NCBI GenBank assembly: GCA_947170725.1
Contig: CAMVUM010000005.1
Location: forward strand, 1-64,000
Length of the DNA stretch: 64,000 bases
Reading direction: 5' to 3'
Origin: an uncultured Prevotella sp.
GTDB lineage: Bacteria > Bacteroidota > Bacteroidia > Bacteroidales > Bacteroidaceae
Made by a program: the position numbers and the translations under genes. This document shows, one piece after another, positions 8,598 through 17,760 of this stretch. How positions within the stretch are numbered: position 1 is the stretch's first letter; the number at the start of each line of letters is the position of its first letter. The notes beneath the pieces were generated by a model. That model saw only the letters and a list, made by a program, of their open reading frames with translations. It ran no database searches and had not been told where the DNA came from.

Positions 8598-9335
8598 TCA
8601 GCGTCCTTTCTCCACCTGTTCGCCGGTCTTGCCGAAACGTCTCTGCCGTCCCTGATAGCTGACTATAGCCTTTCGGAGGGCCTCTTCGTCAAAATCCGGC
8701 CAAAACGTATCGCAGAAATACAGCTCTGAATAGGCTATCTGCCAAAGCAGATAGTTGGATATGCGAACCTCGCCGCCGGTGCGTATGAGCAGTTCCGGAT
8801 CGGGCATGAAGCATGTCTGCATGTGTTCCGCAACGGTATCCTCCGTGATGTCGGCAGCAGCGATGCGCCCTTCCCTGACGTCTTCGGCTATGCGACGTGC
8901 GGCTTCCGTTATCTCCCACTTCGACGAATAGCTCAATGCCACAACCATTGTCATTGCCGAATTGGCCGCAGTATGCTCTTCCGTTTCGTGGAGTTTCCGT
9001 CTCACGTCCTCCGGCAGCCGTCCGATGTCGCCGATTACGCGGAAACGCACGTTATTTTTCATGAAAATCTCGTCCTCAAGCGAAGACAGCACGAGCCCCA
9101 TCAGGGCCGACACCTCATCCGCCGGACGGTTCCAGTTTTCCGTTGAGAAAGTATATAATGTGAGATACTTCACGCCAAGCCGCGTGCATTCCGACGTTAT
9201 CCGCCTTACGGCCTCCACTCCCGCCTGATGTCCGTAGCTGCGTTTCTGTCCGCGTTCGGCCGCCCATCTTCCGTTGCCATCCATGATAATGGCGATGTGG
9301 CGCGGTATGCGTTCCATATCCAGTTGGTCTGTCAT
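8598..9335 (-). CDS. uppS: Isoprenyl transferase (undecaprenyl diphosphate synthase)
   Basis: Adds isopentenyl units to farnesyl diphosphate in cis to make the C55 carrier lipid for peptidoglycan and surface glycans. The catalytic motif MDGNGRWA with Asp19 is intact, followed by [10 protein letters not shown] and [11 protein letters not shown]; the C-terminal [13 protein letters not shown] segment is also typical. Length 245 aa is standard. It lies four bases from the barrel protein gene upstream and 76 bases before bamA, so the three are likely co-transcribed. Confidence 0.97.
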   Translation of the reverse strand: MTDQLDMERIPRHIAIIMDGNGRWAAERGQKRSYGHQAGVEAVRRITSECTRLGVKYLTLYTFSTENWNRPADEVSALMGLVLSSLEDEIFMKNNVRFRVIGDIGRLPEDVRRKLHETEEHTAANSAMTMVVALSYSSKWEITEAARRIAEDVREGRIAAADITEDTVAEHMQTCFMPDPELLIRTGGEVRISNYLLWQIAYSELYFCDTFWPDFDEEALRKAIVSYQGRQRRFGKTGEQVEKGR

Positions 9336-9339
9336 TGTC

Positions 9340-10023
9340 TCAGTCCCTATCGTTATTACATGTTTTACACTTTGCCATAATATCGTACGTCACCGACAGC
9401 TGCAGCACGCTGTAGCAATCGGTGTTCTTGAACATACCCTTGCTCGGTATGCCGTAGGGGTCGGCCACGCCGTCGAGTTTGTCGCTCATGGAGAACCGCA
9501 TGGCCCATTCCAGCCCTACGTTCACCCTTGTGCCCGCCTTATATTTCACTCCGATACCAATCGGCATATTTCCCGTGACCACACTCCCGCCGTCCGTACT
9601 GGCGTAAGTCAGTCCCAGTCCGAGGGCTACATATGGTGTAAACCGCTGTGCTCCACGGTATTCGCGGCCCGTACCGTAAGGCCAGAAGTTATATTCAAAC
9701 CTTACACCGGCATCCACTATCTTACTGTCGAACGCAACCACCGTGTCGCTGTAAGCCGGATACCACGTCTGCGTTCCATCCGACGCGCCTTTCAGCCGGC
9801 CATAGCCGATGTTCATGGCCAGTCCCATGCGCGGATTGAACCTGTATCGTGCCAACACCGACCCCATTGCCTGCATGTTCTTCATCAGCGAGCCGTTGAA
9901 ATCGCCCTGGTAGGCAACAAGCCCGATGCCTCCTCCTATCTCCATCCTGTACTCAGGATCTTCCTGAGCCCGTGCCGTGAAGACAGACAGCAGAAGCGTG
10001 ATGATGACAAGCGCATGTCTCAT
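9340..10023 (-). CDS. DUF6089-like outer-membrane beta-barrel protein
   Basis: Small barrel protein of unknown role. It has a signal peptide ([19 protein letters not shown]), then alternating beta-strand patterns such as [20 protein letters not shown] and [15 protein letters not shown]. This type is encoded just before uppS and bamA in many Bacteroidales and fits family DUF6089. The C-terminus ([11 protein letters not shown]) is unusual for a barrel, with two cysteines beyond the last strand. Four bases separate it from uppS, so it is probably in the same operon; the placement suggests an envelope function. Confidence 0.85.
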   Translation of the reverse strand: MRHALVIITLLLSVFTARAQEDPEYRMEIGGGIGLVAYQGDFNGSLMKNMQAMGSVLARYRFNPRMGLAMNIGYGRLKGASDGTQTWYPAYSDTVVAFDSKIVDAGVRFEYNFWPYGTGREYRGAQRFTPYVALGLGLTYASTDGGSVVTGNMPIGIGVKYKAGTRVNVGLEWAMRFSMSDKLDGVADPYGIPSKGMFKNTDCYSVLQLSVTYDIMAKCKTCNNDRD

Positions 10024-10035
10024 GCCGGTTCCGGT

Positions 10036-11508
10036 TTATTTTGTTACGTTCGTCCGACCACACCAAACCTGTCCCGTCCCACTGCACACAATCCACAGAC
10101 GGTTGTCGCCGTCCACGGCCATCGTAGCGGAAGTGGCATTCGTGTCAAAGCCCTCAGGTATATTATATATGGTGCTGTTTTTCCACGTGATTCCGCCGTC
10201 GCGGCTCTCATAGAGCTTCGCATACGGCTCCACCGTACATCCGCCGACGCCTTCACCTCCCATGGCCAACAGCCGGCCGTCATATCCGGCAACCGTCAGA
10301 CCTTTCATCCGAGGCAGCGGATAAACGGACGTGTCGTCAATGTTGACATACGTCCACTGTCCGACCTTGCTGCCCGGAGCATATTCCACAATCTTGCGCC
10401 AGACCATGGCGTATGGCTCGTCGTTGGAAATATCATCGCCGGCATTGTCCTTCAACGCCAACGGCCGGTTGCCGACCATCACAACATAGTCTGTCGTGGC
10501 ATTATATACAAACGGCATACAGCAGAAAGCCACATCCTCTGCGGGCAGCCACTCTGCGTCGTCGGCCACTCCTGCGTCTGTCGTCCATGTATGTCCGCCA
10601 TCCACAGAAACACCTATACGTCCGTTGTCCGTAAGTGCATAGAGTTCAGCTGGTTCAGGTTCTTTACCGTCTGCCTCCAGTTTATCCTTATCCTGACGGT
10701 CATTTGCACCTACGAGCTGCGTCAGCGCGAAACCTTCCGTTCTATAATCAACACCGACGAAAGTCTGCCCGCCGTCATCCGAACGTTTGAGCACACCGCC
10801 GTCCAGCACCATCACCGAGCCGTCCAGCACAGCCACATTGGCGGCAGCGCCGGCGCCCAATACGGTAGCCGACTTATCCCACGTGACTCCATCCGTGGTG
10901 GTATATGTCACTGTGGCGCCGTCTTTCACGCCCATTACGACCAGCCGGCCGGCCGCAACCACGGCTTTCATATCCGACAATCCGGCCAGTTCGCTATTGT
11001 CCGCCATCCGCGTCCATCCGAAACTGCTCTCCTGAGCGTCTTTGACTTTGACCGTCACGGTATATTTCCGCGTAGCGGTGTTGTCCGACGCTACGACGTG
11101 AAGGTTGCGCTGTGTGCTGAAATTTGTCTGTTCACCGGCATTAAAGATGTTCCACATTCCGTCCGACAGGTTCTCTATATAGACCAGTCCGCTGTTCTTT
11201 ACAGCATAGCTGCATGTCAATGTCGTAAGGTCCGTACCTGCCGGAAGCGGTTCCACATTATATATTTCGCCGTTCAGCTGGTCAATGTGGAACGGTATAT
11301 ACCTGACCATCTCGTCGACATGTGACGATGTCTCCGTCGAACCGTCCTCCGCCGTGCTGCTTGTGTTCACAGTTGCGGAAGTTATATTGAAACTTGTTAT
11401 TGCTATATCATTATATAATGTAATCTCCAGATCGTCATCGTCCATACAGGCAGTTAGCAGAACTGCTGCCGAAAACAATAAGAAGAGAGGATGAATATAT
11501 CTTTTCAT
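10036..11508 (-). CDS. DUF6242-like lipoprotein
   Basis: Predicted outer-membrane lipoprotein. From Met10 (11508) the sequence has a lipoprotein signal (MKRYIHPLFLLFSAAVLLTAC) with lipobox LTAC. The mature part has an N-terminal beta domain ending in TRKYTVTVKVKD, followed by sialidase/Kelch-like beta-propeller repeats (SDDGGQTFVGVDY, VSVDGGHTWTTDAG, ESRDGGITWKNST). This matches the DUF6242 type known from Bacteroidales; the function is unknown. The track start at 11535 is unlikely because a -7 promoter box (11533-11540) overlaps it. It lies 12 bases before the barrel gene and is probably the first gene of the uppS-bamA cluster. Confidence 0.85.
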   Translation of the reverse strand: MKRYIHPLFLLFSAAVLLTACMDDDDLEITLYNDIAITSFNITSATVNTSSTAEDGSTETSSHVDEMVRYIPFHIDQLNGEIYNVEPLPAGTDLTTLTCSYAVKNSGLVYIENLSDGMWNIFNAGEQTNFSTQRNLHVVASDNTATRKYTVTVKVKDAQESSFGWTRMADNSELAGLSDMKAVVAAGRLVVMGVKDGATVTYTTTDGVTWDKSATVLGAGAAANVAVLDGSVMVLDGGVLKRSDDGGQTFVGVDYRTEGFALTQLVGANDRQDKDKLEADGKEPEPAELYALTDNGRIGVSVDGGHTWTTDAGVADDAEWLPAEDVAFCCMPFVYNATTDYVVMVGNRPLALKDNAGDDISNDEPYAMVWRKIVEYAPGSKVGQWTYVNIDDTSVYPLPRMKGLTVAGYDGRLLAMGGEGVGGCTVEPYAKLYESRDGGITWKNSTIYNIPEGFDTNATSATMAVDGDNRLWIVCSGTGQVWCGRTNVTK

Positions 11509-11532
11509 CAATATCTTTTTTAATTTTAGCTG

Positions 11533-11540
11533 CAAATTTA
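11533..11540 (-). promoter_or_regulatory. -7 promoter element for the DUF6242-uppS-bamA cluster
   Basis: TAAATTTG on the minus strand, 24 bases before the ATG at 11508. No -33 TTTG at consensus spacing. It decides the start of the DUF6242 gene. Confidence 0.55.
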
Positions 11541-11728
11541 ATCACAATTCCGCAAAATGCGGCATCTTTATGCCATTTATTAAACAAAATATATGATAAT
11601 ACACTGTATTTTAAGTTCTATTAGTAATGAAGTAAGAACTCATGGTGATAAGGCATCAGGTAGGATGTCAGGGTGATAAGCGAAGAGGTATGACCACTCT
11701 TCGTCCGTCCTCAGGGTTATATGAAAAC

Positions 11729-11758
11729 GGCAATCACACCTCTTCGCTCATCATTCTG
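11729..11758 (+). repeat. Dispersed repeat, diverged copy D
   Basis: GGCAATCACACCTCTTCGCTC then ATCATTCTG. It follows degenerate copies in 11640-11700 (GAAGAGGTATGACCACTCTTC). Confidence 0.6.
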
Positions 11759-11774
11759 TCCTCATGTCTGAATA

Positions 11775-11964
11775 CAAAAAGAGCGCGGTATGACTCACTC
11801 ACTCCGCGCTCCTTCTTAACGTAAGCGACATCTTGTCTGATAAATCAAACTCCGCAAAGCGGCTGATGTCAACATTCCGTTGTCTGAAAATCTAATAACA
11901 TAATCTTTACCTTAAATCTATTAACTACTAACCTAATGAATAACAATGTATTCGTCTCGAACAC
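11775..11964 (-). ncRNA. Candidate small RNA of about 190 nt
   Basis: Not a recognised family. A minus-strand promoter with both elements (-33 at 11997-12000, -7 at 11969-11976) points into a 190-base interval that ends in a strong intrinsic terminator (GAGCGCGG..CCGCGCTC then TTTTTG). No ORF longer than about 10 codons fits the strand. Inside, GACATC pairs with GATGTC and encloses the hairpin CCGCTTTGCGG, so the RNA should be structured. The ends do not form the long rod expected for 6S RNA. It could also be a leader of an attenuated transcript, but no gene follows on that strand before the repeat region. Confidence 0.5.
11776..11811 (-). terminator. Intrinsic terminator of the candidate small RNA
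   Basis: Minus-strand stem GAGCGCGG / CCGCGCTC with a 15-base loop and a T5 tract. The opposite side lacks a clean T-run, so it acts leftward. Confidence 0.85.
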
Positions 11965-11968
11965 ATTG

Positions 11969-12000
11969 CAAAGGTAATACATTTTGTGCGCGTACACAAA
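11969..12000 (-). promoter_or_regulatory. Promoter of the candidate small RNA
   Basis: TTTG (11997-12000) and TACCTTTG (11969-11976) on the minus strand with a 20-base spacer, matching the Bacteroidetes consensus. Confidence 0.7.
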
Positions 12001-12204
12001 TTATTTAAGTATTGTTTGGACTTTATCTGTTTTGTTTTGATTTATATCAATTTTACGCCCGTAAGCATGTATTGAAATACAGCATACCTTCATGGGCTAT
12101 AAGGAGTTATTGAAAACAAGAACAGCCAGAGAGCAAAAAGAGATGTGGTTCACGGACACCACCGGGAGCGGCAAATCCATGCTTGAATCCCAAAAAATCC
12201 CAAT
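12001..12204. other. Gene-poor stretch between the sRNA promoter and the pckA terminator
   Basis: AT-rich first half. The second half holds a 41-codon open frame (12092-12217, plus strand, starting MGYKELLKTR and containing TGSGKS) that overlaps the pckA terminator. It matches no family I know and may be a gene remnant or chance. Confidence 0.4.
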
Positions 12205-12251
12205 GATAAAAAAATAAGAATCCCGACCGGCGTTTGCCGGTCGGGATTCTT
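12205..12251 (-). terminator. Terminator of pckA
   Basis: Stem AAGAATCCCGACCGGC / GCCGGTCGGGATTCTT with a four-base loop; on the minus strand it is followed by ATTTTTTTAT. Confidence 0.95.
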
Positions 12252-12277
12252 ATTTGTGTCTTTAAGACTTCTCTTTA

Positions 12278-13891
12278 TTAGAGCTGAGGTCCGGCTGCTA
12301 CGAGAGCCTTGCCTGCCTCATTTCCTGTGTACTTAACGAAGTTCTTCTGGAAGCGTGCTGCCAGATCCTCTGCCTTCTTCTGCCACTCAGCTGCGTCAGC
12401 GTATGTGTCGCGCGGGTCAAGGATGTTGGTGTCAACGCCCTCGAGCTCTGTCGGAACAGCGAAGTTGAAGATTGGAATGTTCTTTGTGGGAGCGTTGAGG
12501 ATAGCACCACCGAGGATTCCGTCGATGATACCGCGTGTGTCGCGGATAGAGATACGCTTGCCCGTACCGTTCCAACCTGTGTTCACGAGGTAAGCCTTGG
12601 CACCGCTCTTCTCCATCTTCTTCACCAGTTCCTCAGCATACTTTGTGGGGTGCAGCTCGAGGAATGCCTGACCGAAGCAAGCTGAGAATGTGGGAGTAGG
12701 CTCGGTGATACCGCGCTCTGTACCTGCGAGTTTGGCTGTGAAGCCAGAGAGGAAGTAGTACTTTGTCTGCTCCGGAGTCAGGATAGAAACGGGAGGCAGA
12801 ACGCCGAATGCGTCGGCAGACAGGAAGATCACGTTCTTGGCTGCGGGAGCTGCGCTCTTCGGACGAACGATGTTGTTGATGTGCTCGATGGGGTAGGACA
12901 CGCGGGTGTTCTCCGTTGTGCTCTTGTCTGCGAAGTCGATTGTGCCGTCCTCTGCAACGGTAACGTTCTCCAGCAGGGCGTTGCGCTTGATAGCGTTGAA
13001 GATATCGGGCTCGCTCTCCTTGTCGAGGTTGATAACCTTGGCGTAGCATCCGCCTTCGAAGTTGAACACACCGTTGTCGTCCCATCCGTGCTCGTCGTCA
13101 CCGATAAGCAGACGCTTCGGGTCGGTAGACAGAGTTGTCTTACCCGTACCGGAAAGACCGAAGAACACGGCTGTGTTCTCGCCGTTGAGGTCAGTGTTTG
13201 CAGAGCAGTGCATAGAAGCCATGCCCTTCAGCGGCAGATAGTAGTTCATCATCGAGAACATACCTTTCTTCATCTCACCGCCATACCATGTATTGATGAT
13301 AACCTGCTCGCGGCTTGTTACGTTGAACACAACGGCTGTCTCCGAGTTCAGACCCAGCTCCTTGTAGTTCTCCACCTTAGCCTTAGATGCGTTGTAAACG
13401 ATGAAATCGGGTTCGAAGTTCTCCAGCTCGGCCTCTGTCGGGCGGATGAACATGTTCTTAACGAAGTGAGCCTGCCATGCCACCTCTACGATGAAGCGAA
13501 CAGCCATGCGTGTGTCCTCGTTGGCACCGCAGAAACCGTCGACAACGAACAGGCGTTTGTTAGACAGCTCTTTCTTTGCTATTTCCTTAACGGCAGCCCA
13601 TGCCTCCTGAGAAGCGGGGTGGTTGTCGTTCTTATATTCGTCAGATGTCCACCATACGGTGTCCTTTGAGTTCTCGTCCATGACGATGAACTTGTCCTTA
13701 GGTGAGCGGCCGGTGTAGATACCTGTCATCACGTTGACAGCACCCAGCTCAGTCTCCTTACCTTTTTCGAAGCCTGTCAGGCTCTCCTTTGTCTCCTCCT
13801 CGAAGAGGGTCTCATACGAAGGATTGTAAACAACCTCGGTAGTACCGGTGATACCGTACTTCTCTAAAACTGACTTATCAAACTTTGCCAT
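12278..13891 (-). CDS. pckA: Phosphoenolpyruvate carboxykinase (ATP)
   Basis: Interconverts oxaloacetate plus ATP and PEP plus CO2. In Bacteroidales it usually runs toward oxaloacetate, fixing CO2 on the fermentation route to succinate. The P-loop [11 protein letters not shown] (about residues 245-255), the metal/kinase motif GDDEHGWDD, and [10 protein letters not shown] are intact. Length 537 aa is normal for the ATP type. It stands alone, with a full consensus promoter and an 85-base leader upstream and a strong terminator downstream. Confidence 0.98.
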   Translation of the reverse strand: MAKFDKSVLEKYGITGTTEVVYNPSYETLFEEETKESLTGFEKGKETELGAVNVMTGIYTGRSPKDKFIVMDENSKDTVWWTSDEYKNDNHPASQEAWAAVKEIAKKELSNKRLFVVDGFCGANEDTRMAVRFIVEVAWQAHFVKNMFIRPTEAELENFEPDFIVYNASKAKVENYKELGLNSETAVVFNVTSREQVIINTWYGGEMKKGMFSMMNYYLPLKGMASMHCSANTDLNGENTAVFFGLSGTGKTTLSTDPKRLLIGDDEHGWDDNGVFNFEGGCYAKVINLDKESEPDIFNAIKRNALLENVTVAEDGTIDFADKSTTENTRVSYPIEHINNIVRPKSAAPAAKNVIFLSADAFGVLPPVSILTPEQTKYYFLSGFTAKLAGTERGITEPTPTFSACFGQAFLELHPTKYAEELVKKMEKSGAKAYLVNTGWNGTGKRISIRDTRGIIDGILGGAILNAPTKNIPIFNFAVPTELEGVDTNILDPRDTYADAAEWQKKAEDLAARFQKNFVKYTGNEAGKALVAAGPQL

Positions 13892-13976
13892 TTCTGTAAA
13901 ATGTATTTAGTTGTATGAATATTAAATATGTATGCCAGGGCGTCCACAAACCGTACACGACATGGCTTTATCGCGG

Positions 13977-14007
13977 CAAAGGTAGTAAAAATAACATTTA
14001 CATCAAA
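13977..14007 (-). promoter_or_regulatory. Promoter of pckA
   Basis: TTTG (14004-14007) and TACCTTTG (13977-13984) with exactly 19 bases between them, on the minus strand. Predicts a leader of about 80 bases before the pckA ATG. Confidence 0.8.
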
Positions 14008-14327
14008 ATGTTATCGCACACAAATACTGCCCGTTACACCTTTTTTAAGTTAAAGTATCGGAAAATCAGCCGTCCCGGCTTTCTTTTGCAAAGTCGGAAT
14101 GACAAAAGCGAAACGCCCACTGCGGATTGTTTTAGGATGTTAGATGAGTATCTCCCGCTTGATTTCCGGTTCATCCGACATTTGGATTGACAGTTTCGAT
14201 TAATACCAACATGCCCACCCCACTTGAAGACTCCCAACGAATCTGCATTTTAACACAACTTTCTGCGGTATGTCACTCCAAAAGCCGGAAGAACCTGATT
14301 TTCCCCTGAAAAAAGAACTTTTTTCCG

Positions 14328-14335
14328 TATCTTTG
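14328..14335 (+). promoter_or_regulatory. -7 promoter element for upp
   Basis: TATCTTTG, 34 bases before the upp ATG. No -33 at consensus spacing. Confidence 0.6.
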
Positions 14336-14369
14336 CATCCAATAAGCAATCAATTAAAACGATAATACG

Positions 14370-15029
14370 ATGAAAATAATCAATCTTAGCGAGACAGACT
14401 CCGTTGTCAACAGGTATCTCTCAGAGATACGCGACATCAATTATCAGCAGAACCGCCTGCTTTTCCGCAACAACATCACGCGCATCGGCGAGATGATGGC
14501 ATACGAAATCAGCAAGACGCTCAGTTATGAGGACCGCGAGGTGACAACCCCGCTGGGCACGGCACGCGTCCGTCTGCCCGAAGACGAAATCGTCCTGAGC
14601 ACAATCTTCCGCGCCGGACTGCCACTGCACACGGGATTCCTCAATGTTTTCGACCATGCCGAAAACGCTTTTGTCAGCGCCTATCGCAAGTACACGGACG
14701 ACACCCACACCGAGGTGGGCATACATGTGGAATATCTTGCCACACCGAACCTGAACGGCAAGACCCTTATCATCGCAGACCCCATGCTCGCCACCGGCGG
14801 CTCGATAGAGATGGGCTACCGCGCATTCCTGACCAAGGGTCTGCCGAAACGTGTTGACATTGCCTGCGTCATAGCTACTCCGGAAGGCATAGAACATGTC
14901 CGCCGGACCATGCCGGACGACATCACGACGGTTTGGTGTGCCGCCATCGACGAGCGTCTTGACGAACACAAGTATATCGTTCCGGGGCTGGGAGACGCCG
15001 GCGACCTGTGTTTCGGAGAGAAGCTGTAA
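14370..15029 (+). CDS. upp: Uracil phosphoribosyltransferase
   Basis: Salvages uracil to UMP using PRPP. The PRPP-binding loop IIADPMLATGGS (around residue 133-144) and the uracil-binding C-terminus YIVPGLGDAGDLCFGEK are intact, and RAGLPLHTGF lies before them. Length 219 aa is typical. It is a single-gene unit with its own -7 box, divergent from pckA; this pairing with pckA is seen in related genomes, though I know no functional link. Confidence 0.97.
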   Translation: MKIINLSETDSVVNRYLSEIRDINYQQNRLLFRNNITRIGEMMAYEISKTLSYEDREVTTPLGTARVRLPEDEIVLSTIFRAGLPLHTGFLNVFDHAENAFVSAYRKYTDDTHTEVGIHVEYLATPNLNGKTLIIADPMLATGGSIEMGYRAFLTKGLPKRVDIACVIATPEGIEHVRRTMPDDITTVWCAAIDERLDEHKYIVPGLGDAGDLCFGEKL

Positions 15030-15346
15030 GCCGATTTGCCACCTACGCCGCTTGCCTATGGCACTGACCGGCCAACAGACACCTTTCAACGTAGAGACGG
15101 CCAAGAGGCAAAGACACACCGATGTCGACAAAAAAAATCAACAAAACCGTCTCCGGAAAAATTTCCGTTTCAGCTCGATTCGGGGCTTTCGGAGGCCGTT
15201 TCGGGCTTTTCCGGCCATGAGCGCAGGACTGAAAAACAACTAAAAAAACGGCATCGGCATGCCGTAAGGCCCTCCCGGCTTTTCAGGAACGGAAATTCCG
15301 GATGTATTGTGACAGCCGTTTTTGTCCGGAAAAGCTCACTTTTTCT

Positions 15347-15455
15347 TGCCGTAAGGCTCTCCCGGGGTTCCAACGGGGCTGTTGTCGCAATGCGACGGCA
15401 GCCCCGTTGTGTCGCCGTAAGGCCTCCGTTGCAACCCCGGGAGAGCCTTACGGCA
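15347..15455. repeat. 109-bp cruciform repeat element, copy 1
   Basis: Outer arms TGCCGTAAGGCTCTCCCGGG / CCCGGGAGAGCCTTACGGCA pair almost perfectly; a second hairpin (GGCTGTTGTCGC AAT GCGACGGCAGCC) fills the centre. A homologous element of the same length lies at 53922-54030. Looks like a non-coding mobile or REP-like palindrome. Confidence 0.85.
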
Positions 15456-15903
15456 AGCCTTTTCTGATTTCGCGGAATTACGGCGGATTTGCCGTCTCAG
15501 GTAAGTACCTGTAAATGAATATGTTCCGAAATATGTAAATTTTATTCCGCCATACTCCACCTATTTTCACACGCTCATTTTTGCGATATTTGCGTCCACG
15601 GCCGAACTTTTTTGAAAAGTCCCTGCTCTCGCAGGAGATAAATTCAGAATTTAAATTACAAACAGACACAACCGCCAAGCTGCGATGCCGGTCTGCGGCC
15701 GGTGGAAACCTGCCAGACGACGAAGCCAGGCGGAACAAACGCCCGAGGATGTGTCAAAAGAGCAACGAACATAGCGGAAAATGATTCCCTACAAGCGCGG
15801 ATTTTACATTTTGGCGCACCTTCATGGGCCGCGCCCAAAATGCGAAGAAGAAAGGGCCTTTGCGTGAAAAAAGGGGAGCGAAAGCCTCCGCTGTCCACCC
15901 TTA

Positions 15904-15932
15904 GCGAACCGGCCGGAAGACCGCCCCTACAT
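15904..15932 (-). repeat. GTAGGGGCGG-type repeat
   Basis: Reversed it reads TGTAGGGGCGGTCTTCCGG. It shares the GTAGGGR start with elements at 30159 and 33544. Confidence 0.45.
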
Positions 15933-16004
15933 TAAAACTTCTCTTAAAATAATAAAAAATAGTGATTTTTCACTAAATAAATATCGCTATCAGATAAAAA
16001 TACG

Positions 16005-16012
16005 TAACTTTG
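16005..16012 (+). promoter_or_regulatory. -7 promoter element for the FKBP cluster
   Basis: TAACTTTG, 82 bases before the first FKBP ATG, in an AT-rich stretch. No clear -33 element. Confidence 0.55.
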
Positions 16013-16094
16013 CATGTTCGCAGTGATGAACGGACAACTATAAAAATCAAGAGACGTAACATATCAATAATATATATAATAACTGTTTAGAACA

Positions 16095-16700
16095 ATGGAT
16101 AAACTTAGCTATGCTTTAGGATTAGGCATCGGACGCCAGCTGGCACAAATGGGAGCCAACGACATCAATATCGACGATTTCGCACAAGCCATCAAGGACG
16201 TTATAGCCGGCAATGAGCTGAAAGTGTCTAACCGTGAGGCACAGACAATCGTACAGGACTATTTCGCCGAACAGGAAAAGAAACTTCAGGCCGAGCGCGC
16301 CGAGAACGGAAAAGCCGCACGCGAGGCAGGAGAGAAATATCTGGCCGAAAACGCCAAGAAAGACGGTGTTGTCACACTGGCCAGCGGACTCCAGTATCAG
16401 ATAATCAAGGAAGGCGAGGGCCGTCAGCCCAAAGCCACAGACAGCGTGAAGTGCCACTACGAGGGCTTCCTCGTTGACGGAACGCTCTTTGACAGCAGCG
16501 TACAGCGCGGCGAGCCCGCCGTCTTCGGTCTCCAGCAGGTCATTGCCGGATGGACAGAAGGTCTGCAGCTCATGAAAGAGGGCGCAAAATACCGCTTCTT
16601 CATCCCCTATATGCTGGGCTACGGAGAGTCTGGCGCAGGTCAGTCCATACCGCCATACTCCGCTCTGATATTCGATGTGGAGCTGATAAAGGTGATGTAA
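16095..16700 (+). CDS. FKBP-type peptidyl-prolyl isomerase, no signal peptide
   Basis: FkpA/FklB-like isomerase: N-terminal dimerisation helices (about residues 1-85, LSYALGLGIGRQLAQMG), a linker helix (KYLAENAKKDGVVTL), and a C-terminal FKBP domain (about 95-201) with VKCHYEGFLVDGTLFDSS, VIAGWTEGLQLM and IPPYSALIFDVELI. It lacks a signal peptide, so it is predicted cytoplasmic, unlike its two downstream paralogues. It speeds cis-trans isomerisation at prolines and may act as a chaperone. First of three tandem homologues. Confidence 0.95.
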   Translation: MDKLSYALGLGIGRQLAQMGANDINIDDFAQAIKDVIAGNELKVSNREAQTIVQDYFAEQEKKLQAERAENGKAAREAGEKYLAENAKKDGVVTLASGLQYQIIKEGEGRQPKATDSVKCHYEGFLVDGTLFDSSVQRGEPAVFGLQQVIAGWTEGLQLMKEGAKYRFFIPYMLGYGESGAGQSIPPYSALIFDVELIKVM

Positions 16701-16878
16701 CCCGAGAGAATAAAGAGCGAAGACATGTTGATGGGTGAAGAGAGTAATTGGCGATACCGTTCTTTTTCTTCTCCAGCTCAGACAACAATAAACATTTCCA
16801 GATTCAAATAACATAAACATATCCAGTTCCCTCCTTTTTGGAGGGTTGGGTGGGTTTCAAAAAACAAATAAAGTAAAA

Positions 16879-17754
16879 ATGAAAAAACTTACAGTAGTAG
16901 CCGCCATGGCTATCGCTGCCGCAACAATCACATCGTGCGGCAACTCTACACCCAAGGCAAACCTCAAGAACGACGTGGACACGCTGAGCTATGCTTTCGG
17001 TATGTCACAGACTGACGGTCTGAAAGACTATCTCATGCGTCAGGGTGTCGACACGGCATACGTCAACGAGTTCGTAAAGGGACTCAACGAAGGCGCTAAC
17101 GCCGGAGAGAACAAGAAGAAGGCTGCCTACTATGCGGGTATTCAGGTCGGTCAGATGATCAGCACACAGTGGGTCAAGGGACTCAACTACCAGCTCTTCG
17201 GCAACGACTCCACACAGACAGTATCACTCCAGAACATCATGGCCGGATTCATCAGCGGAACAACAGGCAAGAAAGGCCTCATGACCATGGAACAGGCACA
17301 GATGCTCTTCCAGTCAAAACAGCAGCAGGTGAAGGCAAAGGCCATGGAAGGCCAGTACGGCGAGAACAAGAAGGCCGGCGAGAAGTTCCTCGCTGAGAAC
17401 GCCAAGAAAGAAGGCGTAAAGACTCTGGAAAGCGGCGTACAGTATAAGGTTATCAAGGAAGGAAACGGAGCCATCCCCGCCGACACCTCAATGGTGAAGG
17501 TTCGCTACGAAGGACGCACCATCGACGGCAAGGTGTTCGACAGCTCCGACAAGCACGGCAAGGATCCTGTAGCTTTCCGCGCCAATCAGGTGATCAAGGG
17601 ATGGACCGACGCTCTCGTCCACATGCCCGCAGGCTCTGTATGGGAAGTATATATCCCGCAGGAACTGGCTTACGGCGAGCGTGAGCAGAGAGACTTCAAG
17701 CCTTTCTCCGCACTCATCTTCAAAATCGAGCTTGTTTCTGTTAACGAGAAGTAA
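16879..17754 (+). CDS. FKBP-type peptidyl-prolyl isomerase, lipoprotein
   Basis: Second FKBP paralogue. The start is the ATG at 16879, giving a lipoprotein signal (MKKLTVVAAMAIAAATITSC) with lipobox ITSC; the track start at 16846 is a TTG inside a palindromic leader repeat. After the signal come N-terminal helices (DTLSYAFGMSQTDGLKDYL), a linker helix (KFLAENAKKEGVKTL) and the FKBP domain (VKVRYEGRTIDGKVFDSS, VIKGWTDALVHM). Predicted to be membrane-anchored in the periplasm, folding exported proteins. Six bases separate its stop from the next gene. Confidence 0.95.
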   Translation: MKKLTVVAAMAIAAATITSCGNSTPKANLKNDVDTLSYAFGMSQTDGLKDYLMRQGVDTAYVNEFVKGLNEGANAGENKKKAAYYAGIQVGQMISTQWVKGLNYQLFGNDSTQTVSLQNIMAGFISGTTGKKGLMTMEQAQMLFQSKQQQVKAKAMEGQYGENKKAGEKFLAENAKKEGVKTLESGVQYKVIKEGNGAIPADTSMVKVRYEGRTIDGKVFDSSDKHGKDPVAFRANQVIKGWTDALVHMPAGSVWEVYIPQELAYGEREQRDFKPFSALIFKIELVSVNEK

Positions 17755-17760
17755 TCCGTC

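Larger units (their letters stand above)
13892..14369. other. Divergent intergenic region between pckA and upp
   Basis: Holds the pckA leader and promoter (minus strand) and the upp promoter (plus strand). The central 300 bases show no gene, tRNA or strong palindrome; the short ORFs here have no recognisable product. Confidence 0.7.
15030..16094. other. 1.06-kb gene-free region with palindromic repeats
   Basis: No coding gene is supported: the ORFs here are translations of repeats. It holds a 109-bp cruciform element (15347-15455), a half element at 15260-15300, a GTAGGGG-type repeat (15904-15932, reversed), and a hairpin around 15806-15845 (CATTTTGG..CCAAAATG). The last 150 bases are AT-rich and carry the promoter of the first FKBP gene. 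Confidence 0.7.

Noticed and set aside
9274-11325. 683-residue plus-strand ORF
   Set aside because: Antisense to uppS, the barrel gene and the DUF6242 gene, which have clear motifs and signal peptides; an open-frame artefact of GC-rich codons.
13892-14369. Possible tRNA or riboswitch between pckA and upp
   Set aside because: No tRNA T-loop motif or cloverleaf; no known riboswitch pattern.
15036-15467. ORF in the gap after upp
   Set aside because: Translates the cruciform repeat; the same peptide pattern appears in the other copy at 53827-54285.
15656-15898. 80-residue minus-strand ORF
   Set aside because: No recognisable product; covers a hairpin and a GTAGGG-type repeat.
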